Below are positions 26,456 to 38,485 of a stretch of DNA of 64,000 nt, in pieces (position 1 is the stretch's first letter; each line of letters opens with the position of its first letter). Both the position numbers and the translations under genes were made by a program. Origin of the DNA: Aquitalea denitrificans (lineage in GTDB: Bacteria; Pseudomonadota; Gammaproteobacteria; Burkholderiales; Chromobacteriaceae). Under the pieces are notes generated by a model that saw only the letters and a program-made list of their open reading frames with translations, was not told the origin of the DNA and ran no database searches. The DNA is taken from the NCBI RefSeq assembly GCF_009856625.1, contig NZ_CP047241.1, positions 1,612,001 to 1,676,000 of the forward strand. The letters run 5' to 3'.

Positions 26456-27183
26456 GAATGACGTTTCTCTCTCGCCTGACGGCGGATCAGCATGGTGGCA
26501 AGGTAACCGCTGGCCGAGGCGTCCAGCTGGCTGACATCCGGACACAGGATTTCATCGCTCAGGCCGATGCGACGGGCGAATGCGCAATGTTGGGCAATGC
26601 CCAGCCGCGCCAGCAGGGCCAGCACATCCGGCAGGCGCTGGCCGATTTTCATCAGCACCACGATGTCGTGGCTGGCGATGTCCGCTTCCAGCGCGGCCAT
26701 GTCGTCCGGGCAGGGCAGAATCAGCATGCGTTCCTTGCCTTCGCCCAGCGGCCAGGACAGTGCCGAGGCGGTGGCGGCAAAGCTGGTGACGCCGGGAAAG
26801 GTGGTATGCACCAGACCCGGCAGGCGTTCGCGCAGCGCCGCCAGTAAGTAACCGTAGGTGGAGTAGGTCATGCTGTCGCCGATGGTGAGATAGGCCACCT
26901 TGTGACCTTGTTCCAGCTCTGCGCCCACACTGGCGGCCAGCGCGGCGTAGTGGTCGGCCAGCAGGCTGCGGTCCGGGTCCATGATGAATTCCACGTCACG
27001 GAATTTGCTGGCGTCGAGAGGCAGGCCGGCCAGACATTGCTGTGCCACCGATTGCTCGCTGCCACGCGCGCGCGGCAGGTAGATGATGTCGGCCTGCTGC
27101 AATGCCTGCAGCGCAGCCACCGGTATCAGCCCGGCCTGGCCCGGGCCTACGCCCACGCCAATGAAATGTCCCAGTTCACTCAT
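26452..27183 (-). CDS. cobI: Precorrin-2 C20-methyltransferase
   Basis: The 243-residue SAM methylase starts 'FIGVGVGPGQAGLIPVAALQALQQADIIYLPRA' and contains 'YLTIGDSMTYSTYGYLL', 'FPGVTSFAATASAL' and 'VLMKIGQRLP', all typical of CobI/CbiL. It adds the C20 methyl that is later lost at ring contraction. It overlaps cbiD by 8 bases. Confidence 0.95.
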   Translation of the reverse strand: MSELGHFIGVGVGPGQAGLIPVAALQALQQADIIYLPRARGSEQSVAQQCLAGLPLDASKFRDVEFIMDPDRSLLADHYAALAASVGAELEQGHKVAYLTIGDSMTYSTYGYLLAALRERLPGLVHTTFPGVTSFAATASALSWPLGEGKERMLILPCPDDMAALEADIASHDIVVLMKIGQRLPDVLALLARLGIAQHCAFARRIGLSDEILCPDVSQLDASASGYLATMLIRRQAREKRHS

Positions 27184-28330
27184 GTGTGTCTCCGGCGGCT
27201 TCGCCCAGCGGCGTGCCGTCCATGCTGAACAGCCGCACTGCCACGCGGCGGGCGCTGGGCAGTCGGCTGTGCATGCGGGTGGATACCCGCTGTTCTATCT
27301 CCATCCAGAAGGCTTGCGCCTGCGGATGGCCTTGCAATATCTGCACGATGTTTTCCACCGTATTGGCCTGGCGGATAGCCTGTACCAGCTCCATGCTCAG
27401 GCCCAGTTCCGCTGCCAGTTGCGCCACATCGCCCATGGCCATGCCGCTTTTGCCGGAGTGGGTGTCCCATACCGTGGGGTCCAGCAGCTTGGCCAGTTTG
27501 CCGGGGTGACCTAGCACCCACAGCGTGTCCAGCACGCGGCCTTGTTCCTGCAGGATGGCTTCGGCCTGTTCCAGCGAGCTGCCGACAAAGTTGGCAATCT
27601 GCACCACTTGTTTTTTCGGCAGGCCCAGCACGTCGGCGGCGTAGCCACGGCCTATCTTGCCGGGGGTGAAGGCGATGGCGGCAGGTAAATCGCCCAGCGC
27701 CACGCGGATATATACCTCGATGGACGCCATCCACGCTGCCAGCGACATCGGCTCGACAATGCCGCTGGTGCCCAGGATGGAAATGCCACCGACGATGCCC
27801 AGCATCGGGTTGAAGGTGCGCTTGGCAATGCGCCCGCCTTCCACACAGCCGATGGCCAGGTCAAAACCGGGGTCGGTACGGCCAGCCAGCACCTCGGCCA
27901 CCGCCCACTGCATCATCTGGCGCGGTACCGGGTTGATGGCCGGTTCGCCCGGTGGAATTCGCAGGCCGGGCAGGGTGACCGTACCCACGCCTTCGGCAGC
28001 GATAAAACGCAGCTGGCCGCTGCCATTGCGCCGCACCTCGGCAAAGATGGTGGCGCCGTGGGTGTTGTCCGGGTCGTCGCCACCGTCTTTCAGTACTTCG
28101 GCACGCGCGGTGTCCGGCTGCAGCAGGTCCACCGCCTGTATCGGCACGGTGAGGTAGTAGTCCGGGTCGGGCAGGCTGATGTCCACTTCGCTGGCGCGCA
28201 CCCCGTCCAGCAGGCAGGCCAGCGCGGCTTTTACCGCGGCGGTGGCACAGCTGCCGGTGGTGCGACCACGGCGCAGGCCGTTGGGGGCCGGCACCGTCAG
28301 GTCGTAGGGGACGCGCCGTTCGTGGGTCAT
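27176..28330 (-). CDS. cbiD: Cobalt-precorrin-5B C1-methyltransferase
   Basis: This 384-residue protein has the CbiD signature 'LRRGRTTGSCATAAVKAAL', 'VLKDGGDDPDNTHGATIFAEV', 'FNPMLGIVGGISILGTSGIVEPMS' and 'HPGKLAKL'. It methylates C1 in the cobalt-early pathway and, together with CbiG, marks that route. It overlaps neighbours on both sides (4 and 8 bases). Confidence 0.96.
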   Translation of the reverse strand: MTHERRVPYDLTVPAPNGLRRGRTTGSCATAAVKAALACLLDGVRASEVDISLPDPDYYLTVPIQAVDLLQPDTARAEVLKDGGDDPDNTHGATIFAEVRRNGSGQLRFIAAEGVGTVTLPGLRIPPGEPAINPVPRQMMQWAVAEVLAGRTDPGFDLAIGCVEGGRIAKRTFNPMLGIVGGISILGTSGIVEPMSLAAWMASIEVYIRVALGDLPAAIAFTPGKIGRGYAADVLGLPKKQVVQIANFVGSSLEQAEAILQEQGRVLDTLWVLGHPGKLAKLLDPTVWDTHSGKSGMAMGDVAQLAAELGLSMELVQAIRQANTVENIVQILQGHPQAQAFWMEIEQRVSTRMHSRLPSARRVAVRLFSMDGTPLGEAAGDTHE

Positions 28331-29898
28331 GCGTCTTGTGCTGCCTGTTGCTGCTGGTAAACATGGCCGATGGCGTCAATCATCAGCGCATTGACGATGG
28401 TGGCCGCCCACGGCGAGCCGCCACGGGTGCCGCTATTGGTGATGCGCGGCACTTGCAGCAGGCCGCGCAGCGCGTCCTTGCATTCGCGGGTGCCGACAAA
28501 GCCCACCGGCAGGCCTACCACCAGTTGTGGCCGCCAGCCGTGTTCGCGCACCAGCCGTACCAGTTCCATGATGGCAGTGGGCGCGTCGCCAATGGCCACG
28601 ATCACGTCATTGCCAAACTTTTCCCAGGCGCGGCGGATGCCGGCGGCAGAGCGGGTGAGGCCGTGGGCCTCGGCCAGCAGATAGGTTTCCGGGTCGTGTA
28701 CGCCGCACCAGGTTTCTACTTCCAGCTGTTGCAACACTGCGCGCTTGAGGCCGGTTTCCACCATGGTGACATCGGTGACGATGCGGCGGCAGCGCAGCAG
28801 GGCGCGCATGCCGATGGCCGCTGCGCCGGGGGAGAAAAACAACTCGTCCACGCTGCTGAAGTCGCCGGTGGTGTGCACCAGCCGGTGCAGCGCGGTGTGC
28901 TGTTCTGCCGGGAAGGCCGACCAGTCACGCCCCTCGCGGATGATGCGCATGCTTTCCGCCTCGATGGGGTGCGGCACATAGGGCGGCCAGGCGGGCGCGG
29001 CGGCAGGGGTGCTGTCCTTGGCCAGCAGGCCGCGCACCTTGCCGTGATGGCCTTGTTGCGGCGTGCCCACTTGCTGTTCGAAACCGATGATCTGCACCCG
29101 GTATTTGCACAGCGAGCAGTTCATGCTGGCGCGGCCTTCCACGCCTTCCTGCGCCCGCTCCAGAAACACTTCGGCCACATGTTCGTGCACGCCCAGATAA
29201 GGCGCGGCCAGCACTTCGATATCCGGGCAGCGCGCGGCCAGATCGTCCACCGCGCCGTAAATGCGCTTGACCAGCACGCCATCGAACAGGAAGTAAGGCA
29301 GCACCACGATGCGCTCAAAGCCTAATAAGCTGGCCGCTTTCAGGCCATCGGCCACCAGCGGGCGGGCGGTGCCGGAATAGCAGACAAAGGACGCGCCAAA
29401 GCCCATGCCTTCTTCCAGCATGCGGGTGAGTTTGGCGATTTCCGAGTTGGCATCCGGGTCGGTGGTACCACGGCCCACCACCACCAGGCAGCTGTCGCCA
29501 CGCGCCACGGTGCGCGTTGAGCGTGCTTCGGCCTCGATGATGCGCAGGCGGCACAGCTCCAGCAGGCGCGGGTGCAGGTCCATGGCCGCGCCAAAGTGGA
29601 AGGCGGTGTCCGGGTGTTCCTGTTGCAGCGCCAGCAGTTCGCTGGGCATGTCGTTCTTGGCATGGGTGGCGGCCAGCAGCACGCCGGGGGTCATCACTAC
29701 CGTCTTGGCACCATCGGCAATGGCTTCTGCCACCGCCTGGTCGATGGTGGGCGTGGCGAATTCCAGAAAGCCGTGGTAGATGCGGCGCTGCGGTGCACGC
29801 TGGCGCATCAGCTCAACCAGCGACATGAATTCGGCGATACCGGCCGGGTCGCGGCTGCCATGCCCGGCCAGGACGATGCTGTAATCCTGCGTGCTCAT
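28327..29898 (-). CDS. CbiX-CbiC fusion (sirohydrochlorin cobaltochelatase / precorrin-8 methylmutase)
   Basis: This 523-residue fusion starts at 29898. Residues 1 to about 270 form a two-lobed CbiX chelatase with the histidines in 'LAGHGSRDPAGIAEF' and 'GVLLAATHAKNDMPSEL'. A short MNCSLC segment (about 262-267) matches the MXCXXC iron-sulfur motif of long CbiX enzymes. From about 305 (YVPHPIEAESMRIIREG) it is a CbiC/CobH mutase, with 'VETWCGVHDPETYLLAEAHGLTRSAAGIRRAWEKFGNDVIVAIGDAPTA'-type blocks. It thus joins the first and one of the last corrin-ring steps. Confidence 0.93.
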   Translation of the reverse strand: MSTQDYSIVLAGHGSRDPAGIAEFMSLVELMRQRAPQRRIYHGFLEFATPTIDQAVAEAIADGAKTVVMTPGVLLAATHAKNDMPSELLALQQEHPDTAFHFGAAMDLHPRLLELCRLRIIEAEARSTRTVARGDSCLVVVGRGTTDPDANSEIAKLTRMLEEGMGFGASFVCYSGTARPLVADGLKAASLLGFERIVVLPYFLFDGVLVKRIYGAVDDLAARCPDIEVLAAPYLGVHEHVAEVFLERAQEGVEGRASMNCSLCKYRVQIIGFEQQVGTPQQGHHGKVRGLLAKDSTPAAAPAWPPYVPHPIEAESMRIIREGRDWSAFPAEQHTALHRLVHTTGDFSSVDELFFSPGAAAIGMRALLRCRRIVTDVTMVETGLKRAVLQQLEVETWCGVHDPETYLLAEAHGLTRSAAGIRRAWEKFGNDVIVAIGDAPTAIMELVRLVREHGWRPQLVVGLPVGFVGTRECKDALRGLLQVPRITNSGTRGGSPWAATIVNALMIDAIGHVYQQQQAAQDA

Positions 29899-30617
29899 TG
29901 CGCCTGCTCCGGCGTGGGCAGATGGCTGGGCTCGATCTGGCTGTCCATCGGCGTCTTGGTGCGGATCAGCATGATGCTCATGTCGGAGCAGCGGTGTTCC
30001 GCGCATTCGGCCAGCGTGCCGTGCCATTCGGCCTCGCCCCGGGTGAGGTTTTCCCACACTTCCACCTGCTGGTCGGCCGGGATGCCGTTTTCCAGCAGAT
30101 AGGCGGCGATATGCCAGGGCATGAAGGAGCGCGCTTCGTCCCAGGGACAGGGAATCACGATGGCATTGCGCTGGTCTTGCAGCACATGTACCAGGTGCCG
30201 TTTGAAGGGGCTCAGGTCGCCACGGCGGTGGAAGGTGATGAAGGTGGTTTCGTCAAAACACACCTTGGCGCGCGAGGCCAGCACCTGGGCCGAGGACAGG
30301 CCGGGCATGGTTTCCACCGGGTGGCCACAGGCGCGTTCCACCCGCTCCAGATACTGGAAGCCGCTGAAGTGGATGTCGCCCATGAATACCACCACGCAGT
30401 TTTTGCCGGCGTGGTGCAGCTTGGCCACTTCGTCCAGTTGGGCCACCTGGTCGCGGTAACCCATCTGGATGACCTGGGCGCTGTCCGGAATCAGCGGGCG
30501 CACCACGTCGATGACGGCGTTGAAACCGGCGACGACGTCGGCATTGGCAATGAGGTCGGCCGAGCGGCGTGGCAGGTAGCCGATATCGCCGGGACCGGCA
30601 CCGATGCAGATAATCAT
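29895..30617 (-). CDS. cbiE: Cobalt-precorrin-7 C5-methyltransferase
   Basis: The 240-residue SAM methylase starts 'MIICIGAGPGDIGYLPRRSADLIANADVVAGF', which is the CbiE/CobL N-terminal type. Other blocks are 'VVVFMGDIHFSGFQYLERVERACG' and 'MPGLSSAQVLASR'. It is unfused: the CbiT (C15-methylating/decarboxylating) half found in CobL is absent here and not seen elsewhere in the window. It overlaps cbiX-cbiC by 4 bases. Confidence 0.85.
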   Translation of the reverse strand: MIICIGAGPGDIGYLPRRSADLIANADVVAGFNAVIDVVRPLIPDSAQVIQMGYRDQVAQLDEVAKLHHAGKNCVVVFMGDIHFSGFQYLERVERACGHPVETMPGLSSAQVLASRAKVCFDETTFITFHRRGDLSPFKRHLVHVLQDQRNAIVIPCPWDEARSFMPWHIAAYLLENGIPADQQVEVWENLTRGEAEWHGTLAECAEHRCSDMSIMLIRTKTPMDSQIEPSHLPTPEQAQ

Positions 30618-30645
30618 GAGGTTTCCTTTATGCTGCGCGACGGCA

Positions 30646-32588
<1,943 letters not shown>

Positions 32589-32592
<4 letters not shown>

Positions 32593-35500
32593 GAGCGGCC
32601 TTGCGGATGTTCGCCACGCGCTTCCAGCATGGCTTCGCTATTCAGATGCAGTTGTTGCAGCGCGGCCAGGGTTTCCGGCTTGGGCTGCTGCCACAGCTGG
32701 CGCTGGGCGGCTTCCAGCAGGCGTTCGCTGATGGCATTGAGCGCCCACGGGTTGCTGTCGGCAAAAAACTGCTGCATGGCCGGGTCCAGCGCGTAGCGGG
32801 CGGCCAGTTCCTCGTATACCCAGTCGTCCACCACATGGGCGGTGGCATCGTAGCCGAACAGGTAGTCCACGGTGGCAGTCAGTTCCAGCCCGCCCTTGTA
32901 GCCGTGCTGCTGGATGCTGGCAATCCACTTGGGGTTGGCCACGCGCGAACGGAACACGCGCAGCACTTCTTCCTTCAGCCCGCGCACTTGCGGCTGGTCC
33001 GGGTTATGGCTGTCACCAAAGAAGGCGCGCGGCTGACGGCCGGTCAGGCTGCGGATGGTGGCAATCATGCCGCCGTGGTACTGCAGGTAGTCGTCGCTGT
33101 CGAAGATATCGTGTTCGCGATTGTCCTGATTGTGCAGCGCCACTTCCACGCCGGACAGGCGATGCCGCAGCGCGTCGCGCGCATCGGCCCCCTGTACCTG
33201 ACGGCCATAGGCATAGCCGCCCCAGTTGAGGTAGGCGGTGGCGAAGTCGGCGTCGGTCTGCCAGTTCTGCTCGTTGATCAGCGGCAGAATGCCGGCACCG
33301 TAGCTGCCGGGCTTGGCCCCGAAGATGCGCAGCAGCGCCGGTTCGGCGGCATGGCCCGGCAAGGCTTGCAGCAGGCCCTGGCGGATGTCGTCCAGATAGT
33401 GTTTGCGCAGGTAATTGTTGGCCGGGTCTTCGTCCAGCTCGGCTACGGTCTGTACTGCTTCGTCCACCAGCGCAATCAGCTGCGGGAAGGCATCGCGGAA
33501 AAAGCCGCTGATGCGCACTGTGACGTCAATGCGCGGGCGGCCCAGCTCGGCCAGCGGAATCACTTCGATGCCGGCCACGCGGCGGCTTTCCGCCTGCCAG
33601 CGCGGGCGCACGCCCAGCAGGGCGAGGATTTCGGCAATATCGTCGCCATGGGTGCGCATGGCGCTGGTGCCCCACACGCTGATGCTGACCGATTCCGGAT
33701 AGCTACCGGTTTCCTTGCGATGACGCGCCAGCATTTCATTGGCCAGCTGGCTGCCCACCTGCCAGGCGGCTTGCGAGGGCAGGCCGCGCGGGTCTACCGA
33801 ATAGAAATTGCGTCCGGTGGGCAGGATGTGCGCCATGCCACGGGTGGGCGCGCCGCTGGGGCCTGCCGGGACATAGCCACCGGCCAGACCGCGCAGCAGG
33901 TTGTCGATTTCTTCGTGGGTGCGCGCCAGATTGGGCAGCAGTTCGCGCTGGATATAGTCCAGCACCTGTTGCAGGGCCTGGCTGTCACCGGCCTGCGGCA
34001 GCACGGCGGCAATGACCGCGGGAATCGAACCCGCCTCCGCATTCAGCATATGGGCCACCAGCTGGCGGGCCAGCTGGTTGATGTGGTCGATGGCATCGCT
34101 GCGGGTGTGCAGCAGTTGCGGGCTGCTCATTTCCAGCGGTGCGGGCACGTTTTCCAGGCGGCGGCCCTTGTCGTCCTGCAATGTCTCCCACTCCACCCCC
34201 AGCGCGGCGGCCACGCTGGCGGGCAGGCTGGGCACAGCCAGATTGGGCAGGCGGGTGAGGGCGCACAGCATGTCCACCAGTGCCTCGCCCTGCGGGGCCT
34301 GGCCGAGAATGTGCAGGCCGTCGCGGATTTGCGCTGCGCCCAGTTCGCACAGATAGCCGTCGATGTCCTCGATCAGGTGGGCCACGTCCACGCCCTCCAT
34401 CTTGGCCAGCGTCAGCGGCACGCCATCGGCATTCAGCGTGGCATCCCACTCGTGGGCATGGTCGTGGCCGTGCTCATGCTCATCATGGGCGTGGTGATGG
34501 TGTCCATGGTGTCCGTGGTCATGATGATGGTCGTGATCATGATGGTGATGATGCTCATGCCCGTGCGCGCCATGGCTGTGGCCGGCGCTCTTGGCCGCCG
34601 GGCGGAACTGCATGCTGCCTGCCTTGACCGTGCTGGCGCTTGCAGCCTTGGCGGGCTGGCTCAGGCGGTAGCCCGGCTGGGCGGCCTTGGGCGGGTGGGC
34701 ATGGTCATGGTGTGCATGATAATGGTGATCATGCGCCGCATGCGGGTGATGGTCATGACCGTGTTCATGTTCATCATGGTGATGATGGTCATGCCCCAGC
34801 ATGGCGGCCAGATCGCTGTCCAGCCGCGCCTCCTTGATCAGGTCCCAGATCTGCTGCTGCAACAGCGGCAGCTTGCTCGGGTCCAGCATTTCCACCTGAT
34901 AGTACTCGTCCACCAGCTGGGTGAGCTGGGCTAGCGGGCCGTAGGTGTCGGCGGTGGTCATCGGCGGCGTCAGGTGGTCGATGATCACCGAATGGGCGCG
35001 GCGCTTGGCCTGCGAGCCCTCACCCGGATCATTGAGGATGAAGGGGTAGAACATGGGCATGTCGCCCAGCAGGGCATCGGGGAAGCAGTGTTGCGACACG
35101 CCCACGCCCTTGCCCGGCAGCCATTCCAGCGTGCCATGCTTGCCCACGTGCACGATGGCATCGGCCTGCCATTCGTCACGCAGCCAGCAGTACAGCGCGT
35201 AGTAGTGATGGGTGGGCGGCAGGTCCGGCGTGTGGTAGATGGCGTCCGGGTCCATGCCATAGCCACGCGGCGGTTGCAGCGCGACAAAGGCATTGCCCAG
35301 CTCCATGCCGGCAAAGACCAGTTGGTCGCCATCCACATAAGCCGTGCCGGGTGCTGCGCCCCAGCGTTCCAGCATGTGTTGTTGCAGCTGGGTGGGTAGT
35401 TCAGCAAACCATTGCTGGTAGCGCACCAGCGGCACACGGGCTACGGCCTGGCGCAGTTGCTCGGCGCTGAGGTAGTCGGTGTCGTAACAGCCACGGTCGA

Positions 35501-36761
35501 TCAGGCTGTGCATCAGTGCGTCGCTGCTCTCCGGCAGCGGGCCCATCCGGTAGCCATTGGCCTGCATGGCTTGCAGCAGCGCATACAGCGAGGCGGCGGA
35601 ATCCAGCCCCACGGCATTGCCCACTTGCGATGCCTTGCTGTTGGAGTTGGTAAAAATGAAGGCTACCCGCTTGTCCGCCGCCGGGGTGTGCTTCAGCCGC
35701 GCCAGTCGGGCAGCAATGCCGGCCAGACGGCACATGCGGTCCGGCAGTGGCTGGTAGTCGCTGCTGGCCGGGTCTTCCGGCTTGAACGATACCGGCACGC
35801 CGATGATGCGACCGTCGAATTCCGGCAGCGCCACATTCATGGCGGTGTCCAGCGGGTTCAGCCCGCGTTCGGATGCTTCCCACTGCGCCTGGGTCATGCT
35901 GCTGGTGATGGCTTGCAGCACCGGGATGTCCAGCTGCTCGAAAGCCTCTACTGCCCAGCTGGCCTGGGTGGCGCCTTCGGCATTGACTTCGCCCATGGCA
36001 AAGGAGGTGGTGTTGATCAGCACGCAGGGCTCACCTGCACGTGGGTCGCGCAACAGTTGCAGTGCTGCCGGCATGCCGGCTTCGTCCTGGCTGCGCAGCG
36101 AGGAGGTAAACAGCGGCAGCGCGTTGATTTGCCGCTCAGCCAGCATGTCCACCAGCATGTCGATAAAGCGGGTGTTGCCGCTCAGCCAGTGGGCGCGGTA
36201 AAAGCTGATGGCCACCGTGGGCCAGCCGGGCTGGCGAATTTCACACCAGTCATCCAGGCCGCAGCCGTCGGACAGCTCGGGGTGATACAGGCCGTGTTCC
36301 GGCAGCGCGGCTGGCGGCAGGTAGCCGTAGCCAGTCAGCAACAGGCGGTCGGACAGATAGCGCATCAGCTGCGCCATATTGCTGCTGCCACCGGCTTGCA
36401 GATAGGCATTGGCATCCTGCTGGATGGCCGGGGGGACGGTGCTGAGGGCGGCCAGTTCCGGGTCCGGCTCGCCAGTGCCGCTGAGGATGATCAGCGCCTG
36501 ATGCCGTGCCAGCGCCTGTTGGCGCAGGGCATCGAAAGCGGCAATGGCCTGTACCCGTCCCAGCACGCGCAGCAGCAGGATGCGGGCGCTGGCAAGCGGG
36601 CCGTCCAGCAATTGCTGCATGTGGTTTTCATCGGCGATCTGTTGCAGGGCAATACCGGATACCGGGCTGAAATCCTGCGGCCAGTGGGCGCGGCCCAGTG
36701 CGGTCAGGTCGGTGCCGGCATGGCTGAGCAGCACGATGCCGCCTTGATGGTGCTGGGTCAT
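32589..36761 (-). CDS. cobN: Cobaltochelatase large subunit CobN with His-rich insert
   Basis: The 1390-residue CobN/BchH-type subunit inserts cobalt into hydrogenobyrinic a,c-diamide in the late-insertion pathway. Typical blocks include 'IVHVGKHGTLEWLPGKGVGVS', 'PFILNDPGEGSQAKRRAHSVIIDHLTPPMT', 'NFYSVDPRGLPSQAAW' and 'SVWGTSAMRTHGDDIAEILALLGVRP'. Between residues about 655 and 772 there is an insert with two histidine/aspartate blocks (about 19 and 26 histidines) around a Lys/Ala-rich linker. It probably binds cobalt or nickel. The insert sits in the middle of the protein, not at a terminus. It overlaps the ferredoxin gene by 4 bases. Confidence 0.95.
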
Positions 36762-37087
36762 GGGGTGCTTTCATTGCAGACATCGCCCGAGCCCAGGCGG
36801 TGGAAAATCAGCGGTTCTACCGGCACACCGCCTTGCAGATGCTCGCTGACGATGCGCTGTACCGCGTCGGCATCCACCTTGCGATACCACACGCCCTCCG
36901 GGTAGACCACCATGATGGGGCCCTCCTTGCATACGGCAAAACAATGGCTGCGGGTGCGTTTCACCTTGAGGCCGTCGCAGGCGTCAATCGCCTGGCCCAG
37001 TTGCTTGAACATGACTTCGGCTTGCTGGCCATTTTCGGTACAGCGCGGGCCGGTGCACATCAGCACGTGTTTGTAATGCAGTCGCAT
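36758..37087 (-). CDS. Thioredoxin-like [2Fe-2S] ferredoxin
   Basis: This 109-residue protein of the CbiW-like/shy-type ferredoxin family has cysteines in 'LMCTGPRCTENG' and 'HCFAVCKEGP' that can hold one [2Fe-2S] cluster. Such genes recur in B12 clusters and may supply electrons for cobalt or ring reduction; the exact role is inferred. It is the second gene of the riboswitch operon. Confidence 0.88.
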   Translation of the reverse strand: MRLHYKHVLMCTGPRCTENGQQAEVMFKQLGQAIDACDGLKVKRTRSHCFAVCKEGPIMVVYPEGVWYRKVDADAVQRIVSEHLQGGVPVEPLIFHRLGSGDVCNESTP

Positions 37088-37105
37088 GTGTTCTCTTGAG
37101 GGGCG

Positions 37106-38164
37106 TCAGCCGGCCTGCTGGCCGGGCAGGGTATCAAAGCGCTTCCACTTGTAGATGGCGGCGGACAGCAACCAGGTAAGGGCAAACAGTGCCACCACGA
37201 AATAGCCGAAGTGAGCCAGATTTTCGTTGAGCATGGCCACCACATCCCAGGCACCGCCGCTCAGCTTCAGCTTGTCGGCAATCAGGCCCAGGGTTTCCAG
37301 CCCGCCTATGCACACCGCCACCACCACCGACACCAGGGTGATGGTGAGGTTGTACCACAGCTTGCGGATGGGGTTGATGAAGGCCCAGCCGTACACCTCC
37401 ACCATCAGCATGCTGTCCAGGGTGTCCACCAGCGCCATGCCGGCAGCAAACAGCACCGGGAATACCATGATGTTCCACAAGGGAATGCCATCAGCCGTTT
37501 GCGAGGACGCCAGTGCGAACAGGCCGATTTCGGTGGCAGTATCAAAACCCAAGCCAAACAGCAGGCCGATGGGCAGCATGTGCCAGCTCTTGCTTACCAT
37601 GCGGAACAAGGGACGCAGTAAGCGCGCCAGCAGGCCACGGTTACCCAGCAGGATGTTGAGCTGCTCCTCGCATACCGGCTCGCCGGCGCGGGCGCGGCGG
37701 AAGCTGTGCCAGATGCCGCGCAGGGCAGACAGGTTCATCGCGGCCAGTGCCAGCAAGAAGAAGGCGGAAACCCCGGTGCTGATGGCTCCGCCGATTTCAC
37801 GAAAGCCGTTGATGCCATCCTGCAAGGCGCGGGTGGCAAACACCACGGCGGCCACGGCGGCAATCACCAGCATGGAGTGGCCTACGGAAAAGAAAAAACC
37901 CACGCACAAGGGGCGCTGGTTTTCCTGCATCAGCTTGCGCACGGTATTGTCGATGGCGGCGATATGGTCGGCGTCCACCGCGTGGCGCAGGCCCAGCAGA
38001 TAAGCCAGCAGTGCGGTGCCCAGCTGGGCCGGGTGATCGGCAAAGGCGCTCAGTGCCCAGCCCCAGGCCAGCAGATTGGCAGCCAGTAGCGGCAGCAGCA
38101 CCCACAGATGACGGGAGCGGCGCGAGCCGGCAGACGATATTGATGTATTCAGTTTTGCTTGCAT
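37106..38164 (-). CDS. NiCoT-family cobalt/nickel permease
   Basis: The 352-residue membrane protein starts at 38164, with GAGGG as ribosome site. The family signature is 'LGLRHAVDADHIAAIDNTVRKL' in helix 2, with 'VGFFFSVGHSMLVIAA' and 'LGFDTATEIGLFAL'. About eight membrane helices are visible. It imports Co2+ (possibly Ni2+). As first gene behind a B12 riboswitch its cargo is most likely cobalt. Confidence 0.93.
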   Translation of the reverse strand: MQAKLNTSISSAGSRRSRHLWVLLPLLAANLLAWGWALSAFADHPAQLGTALLAYLLGLRHAVDADHIAAIDNTVRKLMQENQRPLCVGFFFSVGHSMLVIAAVAAVVFATRALQDGINGFREIGGAISTGVSAFFLLALAAMNLSALRGIWHSFRRARAGEPVCEEQLNILLGNRGLLARLLRPLFRMVSKSWHMLPIGLLFGLGFDTATEIGLFALASSQTADGIPLWNIMVFPVLFAAGMALVDTLDSMLMVEVYGWAFINPIRKLWYNLTITLVSVVVAVCIGGLETLGLIADKLKLSGGAWDVVAMLNENLAHFGYFVVALFALTWLLSAAIYKWKRFDTLPGQQAG

Positions 38165-38167
38165 GAT

Positions 38168-38202
38168 GCCCTCGGTGACGATACGTCGCCGCAAGCGAGG
38201 GC
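38168..38202 (-). promoter_or_regulatory. SD-sequestering hairpin of the B12 riboswitch
   Basis: On the minus strand GCCCTCG (38202-38196) can pair with CGAGGGC (38174-38168). The second arm contains the Shine-Dalgarno of the permease gene, three bases before its ATG. This is a fitting expression platform for translational control by the riboswitch upstream. Confidence 0.65.
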
Positions 38203-38277
38203 ACTGTCCGCCAAGCAGGGCGGTACTGTGCATTCCCCCGGTACACCCCGCCCGGATTCAGCCTGCGTCGACACGTA

Positions 38278-38430
38278 TGACGGCCGGTCTCCTGGCTCGC
38301 GCTTCTTTACCCTGCATCGCCTTCCCGGGTGGGCCGGTGGCCAGTGATGCGGACTCGTCGCTTACAGTTGCGGGGGCAGCTGCGGTGTCTCACCGCATTC
38401 CCGTTTCACCCCTGGCGGGGCACCGTCATT
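38278..38430 (-). ncRNA. Cobalamin riboswitch
   Basis: Read on the minus strand, this leader has every conserved block of the B12 element: GGTGCC at its start, GGGAATGCGGTGAGA, GCTGCCCCCGCAACTGTAAGC, a CACCGG-type stem with GGGAAGGCGATG, and the B12 box GCCAGGAGACC near the 3' end. It lies about 115 bases before the cobalt permease gene and should turn down the ten-gene cob operon when adenosylcobalamin is plentiful. Confidence 0.97.
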
Positions 38431-38485
38431 TGAAGCGCGCATGATACGTGACAACGCAGAAAATGGGAATTCTTCCCGCTGATTT

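Noticed and set aside
32601..34934. 777-codon open frame antisense to cobN
   Set aside because: It mirrors cobN codon bias; the Met/Val-rich stretch is only the complement of the CobN histidine codons.
38159..38444. Short frames overlapping the region before the cobalt permease
   Set aside because: The conserved B12 aptamer on the opposite strand accounts for this sequence.
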